A stretch of DNA of 64,000 bases from WRAU01 sp964277385. Lineage in GTDB: Bacteria; Pseudomonadota; Alphaproteobacteria; WRAU01; Hepatincolaceae. Below the pieces are notes generated by a model. The model saw only the letters and a program-made list of their open reading frames with translations. It did not search any database and had not been told where the DNA came from. The position numbers and the translations under genes are program-made. Positions 44,378 through 53,279 of this stretch are shown here, in pieces (within the stretch, counting starts at the first letter, position 1; every line of letters starts with the position of its first letter). Where the stretch lies: positions 868,001-932,000 of the forward strand of contig OZ195520.1 in NCBI GenBank assembly GCA_964277385.1, written 5' to 3'.

Positions 44378-44472
44378 TGTAGCGGGACAGATTAAATGGG
44401 AATTTGAGACATATCTAGTGGGAATGGATTTTGAATTTTAGATTATTTTATTTGTCAAGTTCTAAGTTCTAG
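44378..44472. repeat. IS-end-like repeat, copy 2
   Basis: This starts TGTAGCGGGACAGATTAAAT and matches 21019-21114 closely. A shorter, degenerate copy of the tip (TGTAGCGAGACAAATTTAATG) stands at 44714-44757. Between the two, AACGGGAATTTTT (44672-44684) resembles the inner part of the repeat. It appears to be the shell of an insertion sequence that lost its transposase. Confidence 0.6.
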
Positions 44473-44865
44473 AGGTGATGTCATTATTCTTTAATTTGAA
44501 CTAAATTTATTTATGCCTATATAAGCTTTATTTTATAAAGTCTATAAAGATATTTTTTAAAATTAATAATTTTTCACAAATGAGTCATTGATTTTTTACA
44601 AAAAAATAGACACTTTGCTTGAAATTACTTGTTTACTTAGGTTTTGTGTAAAAGTTAATTTAGGGACGTAAATAACGGGAATTTTTATTAAATTTTTGTC
44701 TTTTTTTGACAATTGTAGCGAGACAAATTTAATGACAAATTTGTACAGATTTAATGGCATACTAACTAAATAAAAATATTTTTTGTTTGTCAAGTTTAGA
44801 TTTTTAATATCTAATATTTTATGTTACATATTTTAGTATGTTTAATAATTAATAATGAGGCAATA

Positions 44866-45291
44866 ATGATAATAGAAAAAGATTATCAAGAAGTAAAAAA
44901 TATGTTGCCTGAAATAATATATTTAGATGAAGATAGAGTATTAATGGATATCCTAACAGGTGATAAATTTTTTATAGAGCTTAGGTCATATTTATACAGA
45001 TTTACTCATATATTAAATTTATATAAATATAGAAAGATAACAGAACAAGAAACATATGATTTATTTAAAGAATTATTTTATCAAATTACTGATACTGTTT
45101 TTTTATATAAAAACTCAACCCATGTAAGCGCTAATTTAATAAATTTACATTTACATGTATTGATTCTAAAATGTTTTACAAAGCGAGCTAGATTAGTAAG
45201 CTTGAATGCTGAAAAATATTACGAAGATGTTTATAATGAATTAAAAGAAAAAGAAAATGAAAAAATAATAAGAAATTATCTTGCTCAATAA
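44866..45291 (+). CDS. Hypothetical helical protein
   Basis: This is a 141-residue, mostly helical protein with many Leu and Tyr residues (SYLYRFTHILNLYKYRK). The start at 44866 has GAGG seven bases upstream; a longer frame from 44821 does not. It lies just after the IS-like repeats. No family is recognised. Confidence 0.55.
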   Translation: MIIEKDYQEVKNMLPEIIYLDEDRVLMDILTGDKFFIELRSYLYRFTHILNLYKYRKITEQETYDLFKELFYQITDTVFLYKNSTHVSANLINLHLHVLILKCFTKRARLVSLNAEKYYEDVYNELKEKENEKIIRNYLAQ

Positions 45292-45385
45292 ACCATATTT
45301 ATAATAGGAATTATTTATTATACTAGGGCAAAAATAGAGGAGATTATTACACTCTCTTTTTTTTATAATAACTTATTTAAAATAG

Positions 45386-45406
45386 CTAGATTTATCTAGT
45401 TTTTTT
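45386..45406 (+). terminator. Hairpin with T-run after the gene at 44866
   Basis: CTAGA-TTTA-TCTAG (45386-45399) followed by seven T. It also overlaps the end of the convergent pseudogene. Confidence 0.6.
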
Positions 45407-45703
45407 ATACTTATTATATGTTAAATTATTAAATTCAAAACCTAATAATTCATAATCGTTTTTAACTTCCCAATACCCTAACCACACAAATAATGGGTGT
45501 TTTTCATCTTCCCGCTCTTATATCCCCATTCCTATTTCTTGAGCATTCATAATACAATAGCCATCATATTCATTATTAAATACTACATCAAATTGCGATT
45601 TAATTTTATATAATATGTCCCATAACTCATTAAAATTAACCATTTTATTGTTATCTATTTTTAAGTAATTACATATTTCTTTAAAGCTATATCTTTCTCT
45701 CAT
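45392..45703 (-). pseudogene. Hypothetical gene broken by one stop codon
   Basis: A 104-codon frame starting MRERYSFKEICNYLK has a single in-frame TAA at 45518-45520 (after AQEIGMGI), then goes on with good coding character (KHPLFVWLGYWEVKNDYELL) to a stop at 45392. The part after the stop has no likely start of its own. It is either a recent pseudogene or a short 61-residue protein. No family is recognised. Confidence 0.6.
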
Positions 45704-45946
45704 AATTATTAAATTCTACTTCTCTTCGTTCGTGAGCACCAAGTTTACTACTTCGTAGTAATTTTAATTTTGCGGTATCCTTTATTTTTCTACTTCTTAT
45801 ATGAGAACATTACCTTAGCCGTAGCTAGAACTGTAGCGGAAAGAATTATTTTTTTATCTTTCCCTACAACCCCTTATTTTACGCCATTATTCGGCATTAA
45901 TTTTTATATAAATACTAAATTTTCCCATTATAAACTGTCCCTTTAC

Positions 45947-46300
45947 AGTTAAACACAGACTTATTAATAGCTCTTGAGCGTCATTTCCACAGATATCTTA
46001 ATATCTATAATGTATTATTATGTATATAAAGATATATATTATTTATAGATTATGTATTATTATGGAGTCCTTGCAAAGCATTATAATTATAGTCTGTAGA
46101 AGATTTTAAAATCTAATTATGCGTAAACATGCAATTCTTGATACTTTTCCTAAACTATAAAATTTCTAATTATGCGTCATTCCACTTCTAATTATTTGTT
46201 GATAACTAGCTATTATTAACAAAGTTATCCACATAAAATAAAAACTAAACATATTTATAAAACTATGACGTAAACTATGACATAAAATTAATAAAAATAG
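45947..46300. repeat. DnaA-box and iteron-bearing repeat, copy 2 (beside tRNA-Pro)
   Basis: This 354-base stretch matches 23475-23865. It has one DnaA box TTATCCACA (46225-46233, aligned with the second box of copy 1) and three CTAATTAT-type sites (46113, 46166, 46188) in the same order. It lies about 85 bases beyond the 3' end of tRNA-Pro, the same arrangement as copy 1 beside tRNA-Asp. Confidence 0.65.
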
Positions 46301-46335
46301 ATAAAAATAAGCAAAAATTAGCAAAATATGGATAT

Positions 46336-46364
46336 AAAAAAAGCTAGAAGAAAATCTTTCTAGC
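46336..46364 (-). terminator. tRNA-Pro terminator
   Basis: On the minus strand GCTAGAA and TTCTAGC pair, followed by seven T, just downstream of tRNA-Pro. Confidence 0.85.
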
Positions 46365-46385
46365 CGTTATATTTGCTGGTTTTAG

Positions 46386-46462
<77 letters not shown>

Positions 46463-46959
46463 AATTAAACAAAAATCAAAGTTAAAAATATCTAACCAAA
46501 TTCCCTTAATTAATATATATTATTATATCTTTATTATCAAGTATTATTTTTATAGTAAGAATATGTAATATCTGCATGCAATAAAATAAAACAATTATAT
46601 ACATTACACATACATAAATTTAACAAGGTTTAAAATAACAATTTATATAAAAAATATTATACTTCTACTTATTTTATTTAAAATACAATTTCTTATTTTT
46701 TCAATAACATATTATATAACAAAAAGATAAGACTTTTTTCTGATAAATTACAAATAAAAAACGATTCTAACTTACAACCTTATATTATCAATATTTAATT
46801 TGTAATAGTTAAGTCAATTTTTGATATCATCAATATAGGTCTCATTATATTTAATATATAAATTACAAAAAAATTTAGTAACTGATAATATTTATTATTG
46901 ACTTTTATTATTATTTTGATATTATTTATATGAATTTGTTAGTTATATCTAAAAAATAT
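46463..46959. other. 497-base gap between two tRNA genes
   Basis: Very AT-rich; it should carry the promoters of divergent tRNA-Pro and tRNA-Arg. TTGACT at 46898 and TTGATA-type strings near 46915 are likely parts of the latter. No coding frame is convincing. Confidence 0.4.
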
Positions 46960-47036
46960 GGACCCATAGCTCAACAGGATAGAGCAACTGCCTTCTAAGC
47001 AGTAGGTTAGACGTTCGAGTCGTCTTGGGTCCGCCA
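46960..47036 (+). tRNA. tRNA-Arg (UCU)
   Basis: This is a 77-base tRNA with encoded CCA. The acceptor GGACCCA pairs with TGGGTCC; the anticodon loop CTTCTAA gives UCU. Confidence 0.97.
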
Positions 47037-47549
47037 TCAGCTCTGAATTAAACTTATTTTTCAATCCTTTTTTAAACTACCGTTTTGTTTATTTATCTCC
47101 AAGGTAAAGCGATTGGTATTCTATGAATCTACAGATATCTGTATAATTTAATGTATATTCTTTATTGCATCAGAATAGATTCTATACCAGATAGTCTTTT
47201 ATTTATGAAAATTTAAACCCTTAAAAAAATTTTTAAGTTATTCTTTATATAAAAAAGCAAAAAAATTGTTTTACATATTTTTAAAAATAATTATTTAGCA
47301 AACCTAACACCTATTCCTTTACTAGAGAAAATAAATGATCATAAATTAAAATTCTAAAAATAACTAATACATTTGCAAAATGCTATACATAAATTTTAGC
47401 TTTTAAAAAAACATACTTTTTACTATCCCTATTGTTTTTTCATTAATTATATTTCTTATTTTATTTATAATTTAGTAAACAATATTGCAATGTTTTTATT
47501 AATTTATTATAATAAGCATAATGTTATATTAAGAAATATAAGGTTAAAA
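47037..47549. other. 513-base gap after tRNA-Arg
   Basis: AT-rich and without a coding frame, repeat or clear hairpin. It probably contains the promoter of the NDUFS4-like gene near its end. Confidence 0.4.
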
Positions 47550-47855
47550 ATGAAAAAAGCAATTATATACATCCCTACAAGAAATCTAATGCAATCTGGA
47601 AACTCTACTTCTAATATTTGGAAACTGGTTTTCAATAAAGAAACTGATAATAAGCAAGAATCTTTAATGGGGTGGGCTTCAACATTTGAAACTCAAAACC
47701 AAGTTGTACTTAAATTTAAGTCTAAAGATGATGCTGTGAATTACGCTCAAAAAAACGGTTTAGCCTTTGAGGTTATAGAACCAGAACACTTAAAAAATGA
47801 AACAAAAGATATAACTTTTAATTTTTCAAAAGATAGAAATCTGTATTATTTTTAA
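47550..47855 (+). CDS. NDUFS4-like complex I accessory subunit
   Basis: This 101-residue protein matches the ETC complex I subunit family of mitochondria and alphaproteobacteria: YIPTRNLMQSGNST, WKLVF, MGWASTFETQNQVVLKF, FKSKDDAVNYAQKNG, then IEPE and a C-terminal NFSKDR. In the known family it stabilises the NADH-oxidising arm. The start at 47550 fits the family; a longer frame from 47490 adds a non-matching tail. It is strong evidence for an alphaproteobacterium. Confidence 0.92.
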   Translation: MKKAIIYIPTRNLMQSGNSTSNIWKLVFNKETDNKQESLMGWASTFETQNQVVLKFKSKDDAVNYAQKNGLAFEVIEPEHLKNETKDITFNFSKDRNLYYF

Positions 47856-48033
47856 ACTATCGAGCAACCTAATTTTTGTTAGGTTTAATATAAATGAACT
47901 AGATAGCTATCTTTTTTTATTATATGTATTGGTTATTTTTTATAATTGAAATTACATTTTCGCACAAGTGATTATGCGAAATTTACGCTGTAAAAACTAA
48001 TTAAAGCTAATTTTGTAAAATAACAACCACAAT

Positions 48034-48079
48034 CTATAAATAAAAAATCTATCTGATAAGATAGATTTTTTATTTATAG
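48034..48079. terminator. Bidirectional terminator
   Basis: A perfect 21-base inverted repeat (48034-48054 and 48059-48079) around GATA, with A- and T-runs in the stem. It lies between the convergent NDUFS4-like and rhodanese genes. Confidence 0.9.
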
Positions 48080-48101
48080 TAAAACCACAAACTGTTATTA
48101 T

Positions 48102-48446
48102 TTATTTTTCAAAATCCATAACTAAACTATATCCCAATCCTGCCCAAGCAGAAATTCCACCAATAAGATTATATGCCTCATAGGGAAAATTTTCTAATAA
48201 ATTAATAGCATTTCTACTTCTAAAACCGCTTTTACAAATAAAAACTACTTTTTTTAAATTATCTATATCTCTACATTTTTGTTCTAAATCTGTTTGATTA
48301 AAAAGAGGTAGTTCCATCAAAAAAGAGTTCTCAATGTACATATTTATATATTCATCTTTTGAACGAACATCAATCATTAAAATTTTCTCGCCAGACAACA
48401 ATTTATCTCTTAATTCTTTTGCTGTTATTTCTTTAATATTACTCAC
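48102..48446 (-). CDS. Rhodanese-domain protein
   Basis: This is a 114-residue single-domain sulfurtransferase. It has DVRSKDEY, and the active-site loop CKSGFRSR carries the catalytic Cys. Such proteins move sulfur from thiosulfate or persulfides to acceptors in the cytosol. It has no signal peptide. It probably stands alone. Confidence 0.92.
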   Translation of the reverse strand: MSNIKEITAKELRDKLLSGEKILMIDVRSKDEYINMYIENSFLMELPLFNQTDLEQKCRDIDNLKKVVFICKSGFRSRNAINLLENFPYEAYNLIGGISAWAGLGYSLVMDFEK

Positions 48447-48516
48447 AACAAGCTCCTAAACTAAAGTAACTCTAATACCATATTCAAAAAACATAATAAA
48501 TAATAATTAAATTGTA

Positions 48517-49236
48517 CTAAAATCTTTTTATTAAGTAAACAAACACACTATGAGCTTGATTAGCATAGCCGCCCATACCGTACCAATATTTATAACCTAA
48601 TTCTGTAGCATATGTTTCGTAATTAATACCTACACCTTCATAAATTTGAAAAGAATAACGATTTCTTGCAGATTCTCTTTTTTCAAAAAAATCAAAATCA
48701 GACCAACCGCCATGATAAATGCTAAATTTACTATCGCTAATTTGTCCAAAATTATTAAACCAAGAAAGCTGAAACATCATAGGAAGTTTTAATTTTTCAC
48801 CAGTTTTATCTTCATTAGCAATAAAATACATAACGTTAACATTTAAGTTACCAATACCTGGAACAACAGCACTAGTTCCTAAACCAATAAAAGCACTACC
48901 TTTATGATCTCCAAAAGTTTCTTTAGCTTCTGCCACTATAAATAATCTATTGTTATTTAATACATCATATTTAGCAATATATTTAAAAAAGTCGTAATTA
49001 ACTTTACCATTAATCATTTTTAAATCAGTAAAACCATACAAGTCCCATTGTCCTTGCCTTGCTATTGTTTCTACTTCAAAAAAGTAATGATTTTTGTCTG
49101 TTAGATAAGTTGCATCAGAATCAATATAACCATAAAAAGCCTTAAGATTAGCAGTAGCAAAATCTTCTGCACTTAAGTTTACAGAAAATAACATTAAGAA
49201 AAAAAACACAGATATTTTATATAGAAACCTAATCAT
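48517..49236 (-). CDS. Tsx/OmpK-like outer-membrane channel
   Basis: This is a 239-residue protein with a signal peptide (ending FSVNLSAEDF) and an even pattern of beta strands. Tsx-type marks include FFEVETIARQGQWDLYGFTD near the N-terminus and GWSDFDF in the middle, with a final aromatic residue (KRF) typical of outer-membrane barrels. Tsx channels take up nucleosides. The start at 49236 is behind GAGGGG; an ATG four codons earlier is less likely. This could supply nucleosides to a genome-reduced cell. Confidence 0.7.
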   Translation of the reverse strand: MIRFLYKISVFFFLMLFSVNLSAEDFATANLKAFYGYIDSDATYLTDKNHYFFEVETIARQGQWDLYGFTDLKMINGKVNYDFFKYIAKYDVLNNNRLFIVAEAKETFGDHKGSAFIGLGTSAVVPGIGNLNVNVMYFIANEDKTGEKLKLPMMFQLSWFNNFGQISDSKFSIYHGGWSDFDFFEKRESARNRYSFQIYEGVGINYETYATELGYKYWYGMGGYANQAHSVFVYLIKRF

Positions 49237-49286
49237 AAATCCCCTCATTTAAACACTAATTCATAACAAAACATGGCAACAAACAA

Positions 49287-49315
49287 CTACTGGTACTGGG
49301 TACTGTGGTACTGGA
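49287..49315. repeat. Short GGTACTG-type repeat between transport genes
   Basis: ACTGGTACTGGGTACTGTGG (with one more GTACTGG) stands out as GC-richer than its surroundings, in the gap between the Tsx-like and YfcC genes on the minus strand, some 50-80 bases before the Tsx-like start. Confidence 0.4.
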
Positions 49316-49437
49316 TTAGCGTAGTTACGTAGTTATATTATAATAACAACAAAGTGTCAATATATAATTAATTTTTTATTAACACAATTATAATAATATA
49401 ACAAAAGGAGATACCATAAAACACCCCCTTTTATTAA

Positions 49438-50814
49438 CTAAATGGTAAAAACTAAGACTATCATAGATAAAACCAGCTGAATAGCAAGTAAAGGTGTAAT
49501 AAATTTTAACCAATGTCCCCAAGTTATTCTTGCCATACCAATAGCTGCCATAACAACACCAGCAGTTGGTGAAACCTGATTGATAAGCCCAGAAGATGTC
49601 TGATATGCTGTAATAATAGAAGATCTTGGTATTTCAAAAACATCAGCTAACGGAATCATCAAAGGCATAGTTAAGGCGGCTTGTGCCGAACTTGAAGGAA
49701 CAAAGAAAGCTATAACAATTTGCACAAGTTCATTTAAAACAATAAATGTTTCTTTAGACAGACCGGATAAAAAATTAACAATACAATTTAAAATAGTATC
49801 TATTATTACCCCTTCTTGTGCAACAAGAACAATCCCTCTTGTTAAACCAATTACTAATGCTGCATATAATAAACTTTGAGATCCTTCTACAAATGAATCC
49901 CAAAATTCTCTCTCACTTAGCTTACCTAGAATACCAGCTGAAATTGCTCCTACTAAAAATAACATAGTCATTTCAGGAATCCACCATCCTAGTTTAACAA
50001 CAGAAAACATCATGAATCCCATTAATAATAAAAAAATAATCAATATGAATTTTTGATTAAGTCCAAAATTAATATGGCTTTCCTGATGAGATAATCCCGC
50101 AAAATGTTTTATATGATCTTCTCTTAAATGATACACTATAGATTTTGTTGGATCTTTTTTTATTCTGTTAGAATACCATAATACATAAGATATGGATATA
50201 ACAAGAGAAATACAATAAAATATTATTCTTGGCTCTATTCCTTCTGTAATAGGAATTTGAGCAATTTGTGATGCAATTCCTGTAGCGAATGGATTACCAA
50301 TAGAAGCTGTCAAACCAGTTCCAACTCCAACAATAAGAACACCAATTCCAACAATAGGATCATATCCTGCTGCAACCATAAGAGGAATAAAAATTAGGTA
50401 TAAAGCCAAAGTTTCTTCATACAAACCTGCCATTGTTCCACCAATGGAGAATATAGTTATTAAAACAGGAATTAATATATTTTCTTTTCCTTTTAGCTTT
50501 TTTACAACAGCTTTTAAACCATTGTTAATAGCACCTGTTTTTAAAATAACACCATAAGCTCCACCTATAATAAGAACATAGGCAATAACTTCAGCAGCAT
50601 CTATTATACCTCTAGCAAAGGCAGAAAAAGTATCGCGAAAATTTTGAGGATTAGAATCCACAGTTTGGTAAGTACCAGCTACTACCACTTCCCTACCAGT
50701 AGATTCATCAAACTTTCGCTCAAACTTACCCGATGGTAAAATCCATGTTAAAATTGCCATCATTATTATGAGTGAAAATATAATTGTAAAGGTATGTGGT
50801 AGTTTAATTCTCAT
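49438..50814 (-). CDS. YfcC/DcuC-family membrane transporter
   Basis: This is a 458-residue protein with about 12 membrane spans. Marks of the YfcC group are WILPSGKFER at the start, the re-entrant loop regions GGTMAGLYEETLALY and GLTASIGNPFATGIA, and the C-terminal VPSSSAQAALTMPLM and QVSPTAGVVMAA. The family takes up C4-dicarboxylates or amino acids; the substrate here is not evident. Confidence 0.88.
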   Translation of the reverse strand: MRIKLPHTFTIIFSLIIMMAILTWILPSGKFERKFDESTGREVVVAGTYQTVDSNPQNFRDTFSAFARGIIDAAEVIAYVLIIGGAYGVILKTGAINNGLKAVVKKLKGKENILIPVLITIFSIGGTMAGLYEETLALYLIFIPLMVAAGYDPIVGIGVLIVGVGTGLTASIGNPFATGIASQIAQIPITEGIEPRIIFYCISLVISISYVLWYSNRIKKDPTKSIVYHLREDHIKHFAGLSHQESHINFGLNQKFILIIFLLLMGFMMFSVVKLGWWIPEMTMLFLVGAISAGILGKLSEREFWDSFVEGSQSLLYAALVIGLTRGIVLVAQEGVIIDTILNCIVNFLSGLSKETFIVLNELVQIVIAFFVPSSSAQAALTMPLMIPLADVFEIPRSSIITAYQTSSGLINQVSPTAGVVMAAIGMARITWGHWLKFITPLLAIQLVLSMIVLVFTI

Positions 50815-50923
50815 ACTTTTCTATCCTCTAATTTTTTAATTACTGACTAAACTAATAACTTTAAAGTATATTCTAATGCAGATTCTTATGTAAAGTTATT
50901 TTTTTAGATAAATAATCATTTTA

Positions 50924-51040
50924 TTATTTTGTATCCATTTGCCACTCAGCTAATCTTCCATTTAATAACCATTTATTTTCTAATTGAACTAAATATTTTC
51001 AACTGAGAAAATCTTTCTTTGTTTGATTTATACAAGCATT
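50924..51040 (-). pseudogene. Relic of a small protein, possibly SnoaL/NTF2-like
   Basis: A minus-strand frame with one stop gives KYLVQLENKWLLNGRLAEWQ and ends in TAA. The pattern (strand, KWLxxGR, EWQ end) is like the last strands of NTF2/SnoaL-like proteins. Nothing upstream restores a start. This is most of what can be seen in the 545-base gap between the YfcC gene and the second prophage. Confidence 0.4.
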
Positions 51041-51359
51041 TTGCATTAATCAGTTTTAAAAGAATAGACTTAGCAAAAACAATTAGCTCCAATATTAAAC
51101 ATTAAACTTAATAATAAAGCATGTTGATTCTGTGTTAACTCTACTTTTATACATTTAAAATATTTATTATATAATACTTAATAAGTATGATTTTAATATA
51201 TACTCAACTTCTTTTCCCATAACTTTATTATAATTTTCATTTGATAAAATTACATATACCTTCCCTATAGTTTTTTATTCGCATTACAAAATTATGTAAT
51301 AAAAGATAATCTTTCAAATTTTTTAACTAAGTATATCTTAAAAATTTTATATTTTTAGA

Positions 51360-51710
51360 TTAGTCATTATCATTATTAACTTGTTCTTTATTTTTATTTT
51401 CATTATTAAATGAAGCTTCTTCTACCCATTTTTCTGCTCTTTTCCATACTAAAGTAAACCCTTTATAACCAGAATAAACAATAGCACAATTAAATAAAAA
51501 TAAATAAATATCAGAATATTTAACAGATGTTCCTGATAGTAAATTTATTATTACGTTTAGTTTTTTTTCATCTACAGCACCAAATAAATATCCTGTTCCT
51601 AAAAGAATCAATATCCCTTTTGATGTATGTTGATTTAGTAACCTATTTTTTACAATATTATTGCTTGTTCCTAAAATAGGTTTTAATATTTCTATTATTA
51701 TTTTTAACAT
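51360..51710 (-). CDS. Holin-like membrane protein (second prophage)
   Basis: This is a 116-residue homolog of the protein at 7870-8238, with the same ILKPxL start, NRLLNQHTSKGI, two membrane spans and a charged tail. It is the last gene of the second phage module, the lysis position. Its presence in two phages with different tails suggests a mobile lysis gene. Confidence 0.65.
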   Translation of the reverse strand: MLKIIIEILKPILGTSNNIVKNRLLNQHTSKGILILLGTGYLFGAVDEKKLNVIINLLSGTSVKYSDIYLFLFNCAIVYSGYKGFTLVWKRAEKWVEEASFNNENKNKEQVNNDND

Positions 51711-51720
51711 AAATAGTCCC

Positions 51721-51837
51721 TTATTCTTTTTGGATCTGTTCGCAATATATGTGTTGCTCTTTAGATTGCAAAGTTAAATAAGATCCAATACTAATTATCA
51801 TTATTAGTATTAATATTTTTCTTGTATTTTCTATCAT
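51721..51837 (-). CDS. 38-residue membrane peptide, possible spanin or lysis accessory
   Basis: A short frame with a strong hydrophobic stretch (ILILIMIISIGSYL) and a polar C-terminus with one Cys (IYCEQIQKE). It starts behind a GGTAAAAA site and ends 11 bases before the holin-like gene, so the two are probably co-translated. Small membrane peptides in this slot are often spanins or antiholins. Confidence 0.55.
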   Translation of the reverse strand: MIENTRKILILIMIISIGSYLTLQSKEQHIYCEQIQKE

Positions 51838-52008
51838 TTTTTACCTATAATTTTTATATTATAATTTAATAAATTTTTATAAGTAATTTAAGATAAACAT
51901 TGCTTTGGTGAAGAAATTTAGCTATTTTAGAATATCTAACCTTAAATTTCACATATTATGTAAATTTATCTCTAAATTAATTTATAAAAATAAAATATAT
52001 CGTGTTAA

Positions 52009-52902
52009 TTAAAACCCTCTTTTAGGGTCTAAATAATATTTAGAAGATCCCATAAAGATATCCTTATCACTTATTCCTAACTGATAGTAGATGTCTTTAT
52101 AGTTATTAATGATAGTTGAATAATCTGTAATTGTTTCTGCTATTACGTCAAATTTATCCGCATACATAATAAATTCTTCTAAATAGTTACTTCCTGTAGC
52201 AAATATTGCAGAAATTTTCTTTTTAAAAGAATCTGAATTTTTATACAAACATATTCTTTTATCAATAAAAAATCTAACACTAAATGGTTCTTCTATTTTT
52301 TTAAAATTCACAAATTGATAAACTTTTTCATTAGGAATTTTACTTAAATCTGTAGAATGTATAAAATAAACATTATGAGTAAGTGGCTTAAGATCAGGAA
52401 TACCAACTTCAATAAAATCACCAATATCAAAACCATCTTCTATATCAACCACATGAACCTCTTTCTCCCAATTTCTTGGATCCAAAATTCCCTCATTGTC
52501 TACGTGATTACCACCATTATCAATTATAGGTGCAGCCTTAAATCCAGCTGATAACTTGTCTAAAAAATCTTTTAAAAATTGTTGATTATTTATTAAATTA
52601 TCAAATTCTAGGTTTAGCAAATTAGCTTGGATTTGTGTATCATCATTAAAATTTGTTTCTCTTGCTATATCTAGATTTCTTTTTAAAATGAGTAATTTAG
52701 GATAAAGAGTACTTCCTAATTTTTCTTTTAATTTTATAATTTTTGTTTTTTCATTAAAATTTTTAATTGTATAATCATTAAGATATTTTAATAAATTTTC
52801 TTCTACAATTACCTCTATTTGCTCTTCATTTTTTACATCAAAGTCACAAAAAAAAGTATCATGACCCATAGATAAATAACTTATAAAATTGTCTTTTCCC
52901 AT
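52009..52902 (-). CDS. Tail-end protein of the second prophage, unknown
   Basis: This is a 297-residue protein located after the tail genes, where a fibre or spike would be expected. It has an acidic, helical first half, the IQANLLNLEFDNLI motif (about 91-104) shared with the protein at 5021-5356, and a strand-rich second half. No pectate-lyase-type repeats or enzyme motifs are seen. It could be a fibre adaptor. Confidence 0.5.
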   Translation of the reverse strand: MGKDNFISYLSMGHDTFFCDFDVKNEEQIEVIVEENLLKYLNDYTIKNFNEKTKIIKLKEKLGSTLYPKLLILKRNLDIARETNFNDDTQIQANLLNLEFDNLINNQQFLKDFLDKLSAGFKAAPIIDNGGNHVDNEGILDPRNWEKEVHVVDIEDGFDIGDFIEVGIPDLKPLTHNVYFIHSTDLSKIPNEKVYQFVNFKKIEEPFSVRFFIDKRICLYKNSDSFKKKISAIFATGSNYLEEFIMYADKFDVIAETITDYSTIINNYKDIYYQLGISDKDIFMGSSKYYLDPKRGF

Positions 52903-52911
52903 GTAACCTCT

Positions 52912-53256
52912 CTAAAATCCCTTAGCAAAAGCCGATAAGATATTTTTTGCACTATTCATTTCTTTCTTTCTTTTTTTCTCGGCTTCTTTGTTGTTTTGAG
53001 ATATCGTTTTTTCTTTTAATGCTTCAAGATTTCTATCTCTATCTCTTAAAATCTCTTCTTCTTCTCTATCAAAAGAGTTTTCTATAAAAAATCTTAAATC
53101 TTCATTACTACCACCACTTCCTGTTTTTGCAGATCTATTTCTGATTTTTGATTTTTCCGATATTTTTTTATTAGATAATTTACTAAGAATATTATTAGAT
53201 TTGCTTAAAATATCTTCTTTTTCTGATTTATATTCTTCTATTGCTTTATTTTTCAT
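52912..53256 (-). CDS. Small basic virion-region protein
   Basis: This is a 114-residue, very charged protein (Lys/Glu/Ser-rich; NKEAEKKRKKEMN) with likely coiled coil. It lies between the large tail protein and the adaptor. Podoviruses encode small internal or ejection-related proteins here. The family is not recognised. Confidence 0.5.
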   Translation of the reverse strand: MKNKAIEEYKSEKEDILSKSNNILSKLSNKKISEKSKIRNRSAKTGSGGSNEDLRFFIENSFDREEEEILRDRDRNLEALKEKTISQNNKEAEKKRKKEMNSAKNILSAFAKGF

Positions 53257-53279
53257 ATTTTTGCCTCTTATTTATTTTT

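Noticed and set aside
45770..45952. A 60-codon plus-strand frame before the second DnaA-box element
   Set aside because: No binding site, no promoter and no coding character beyond chance.
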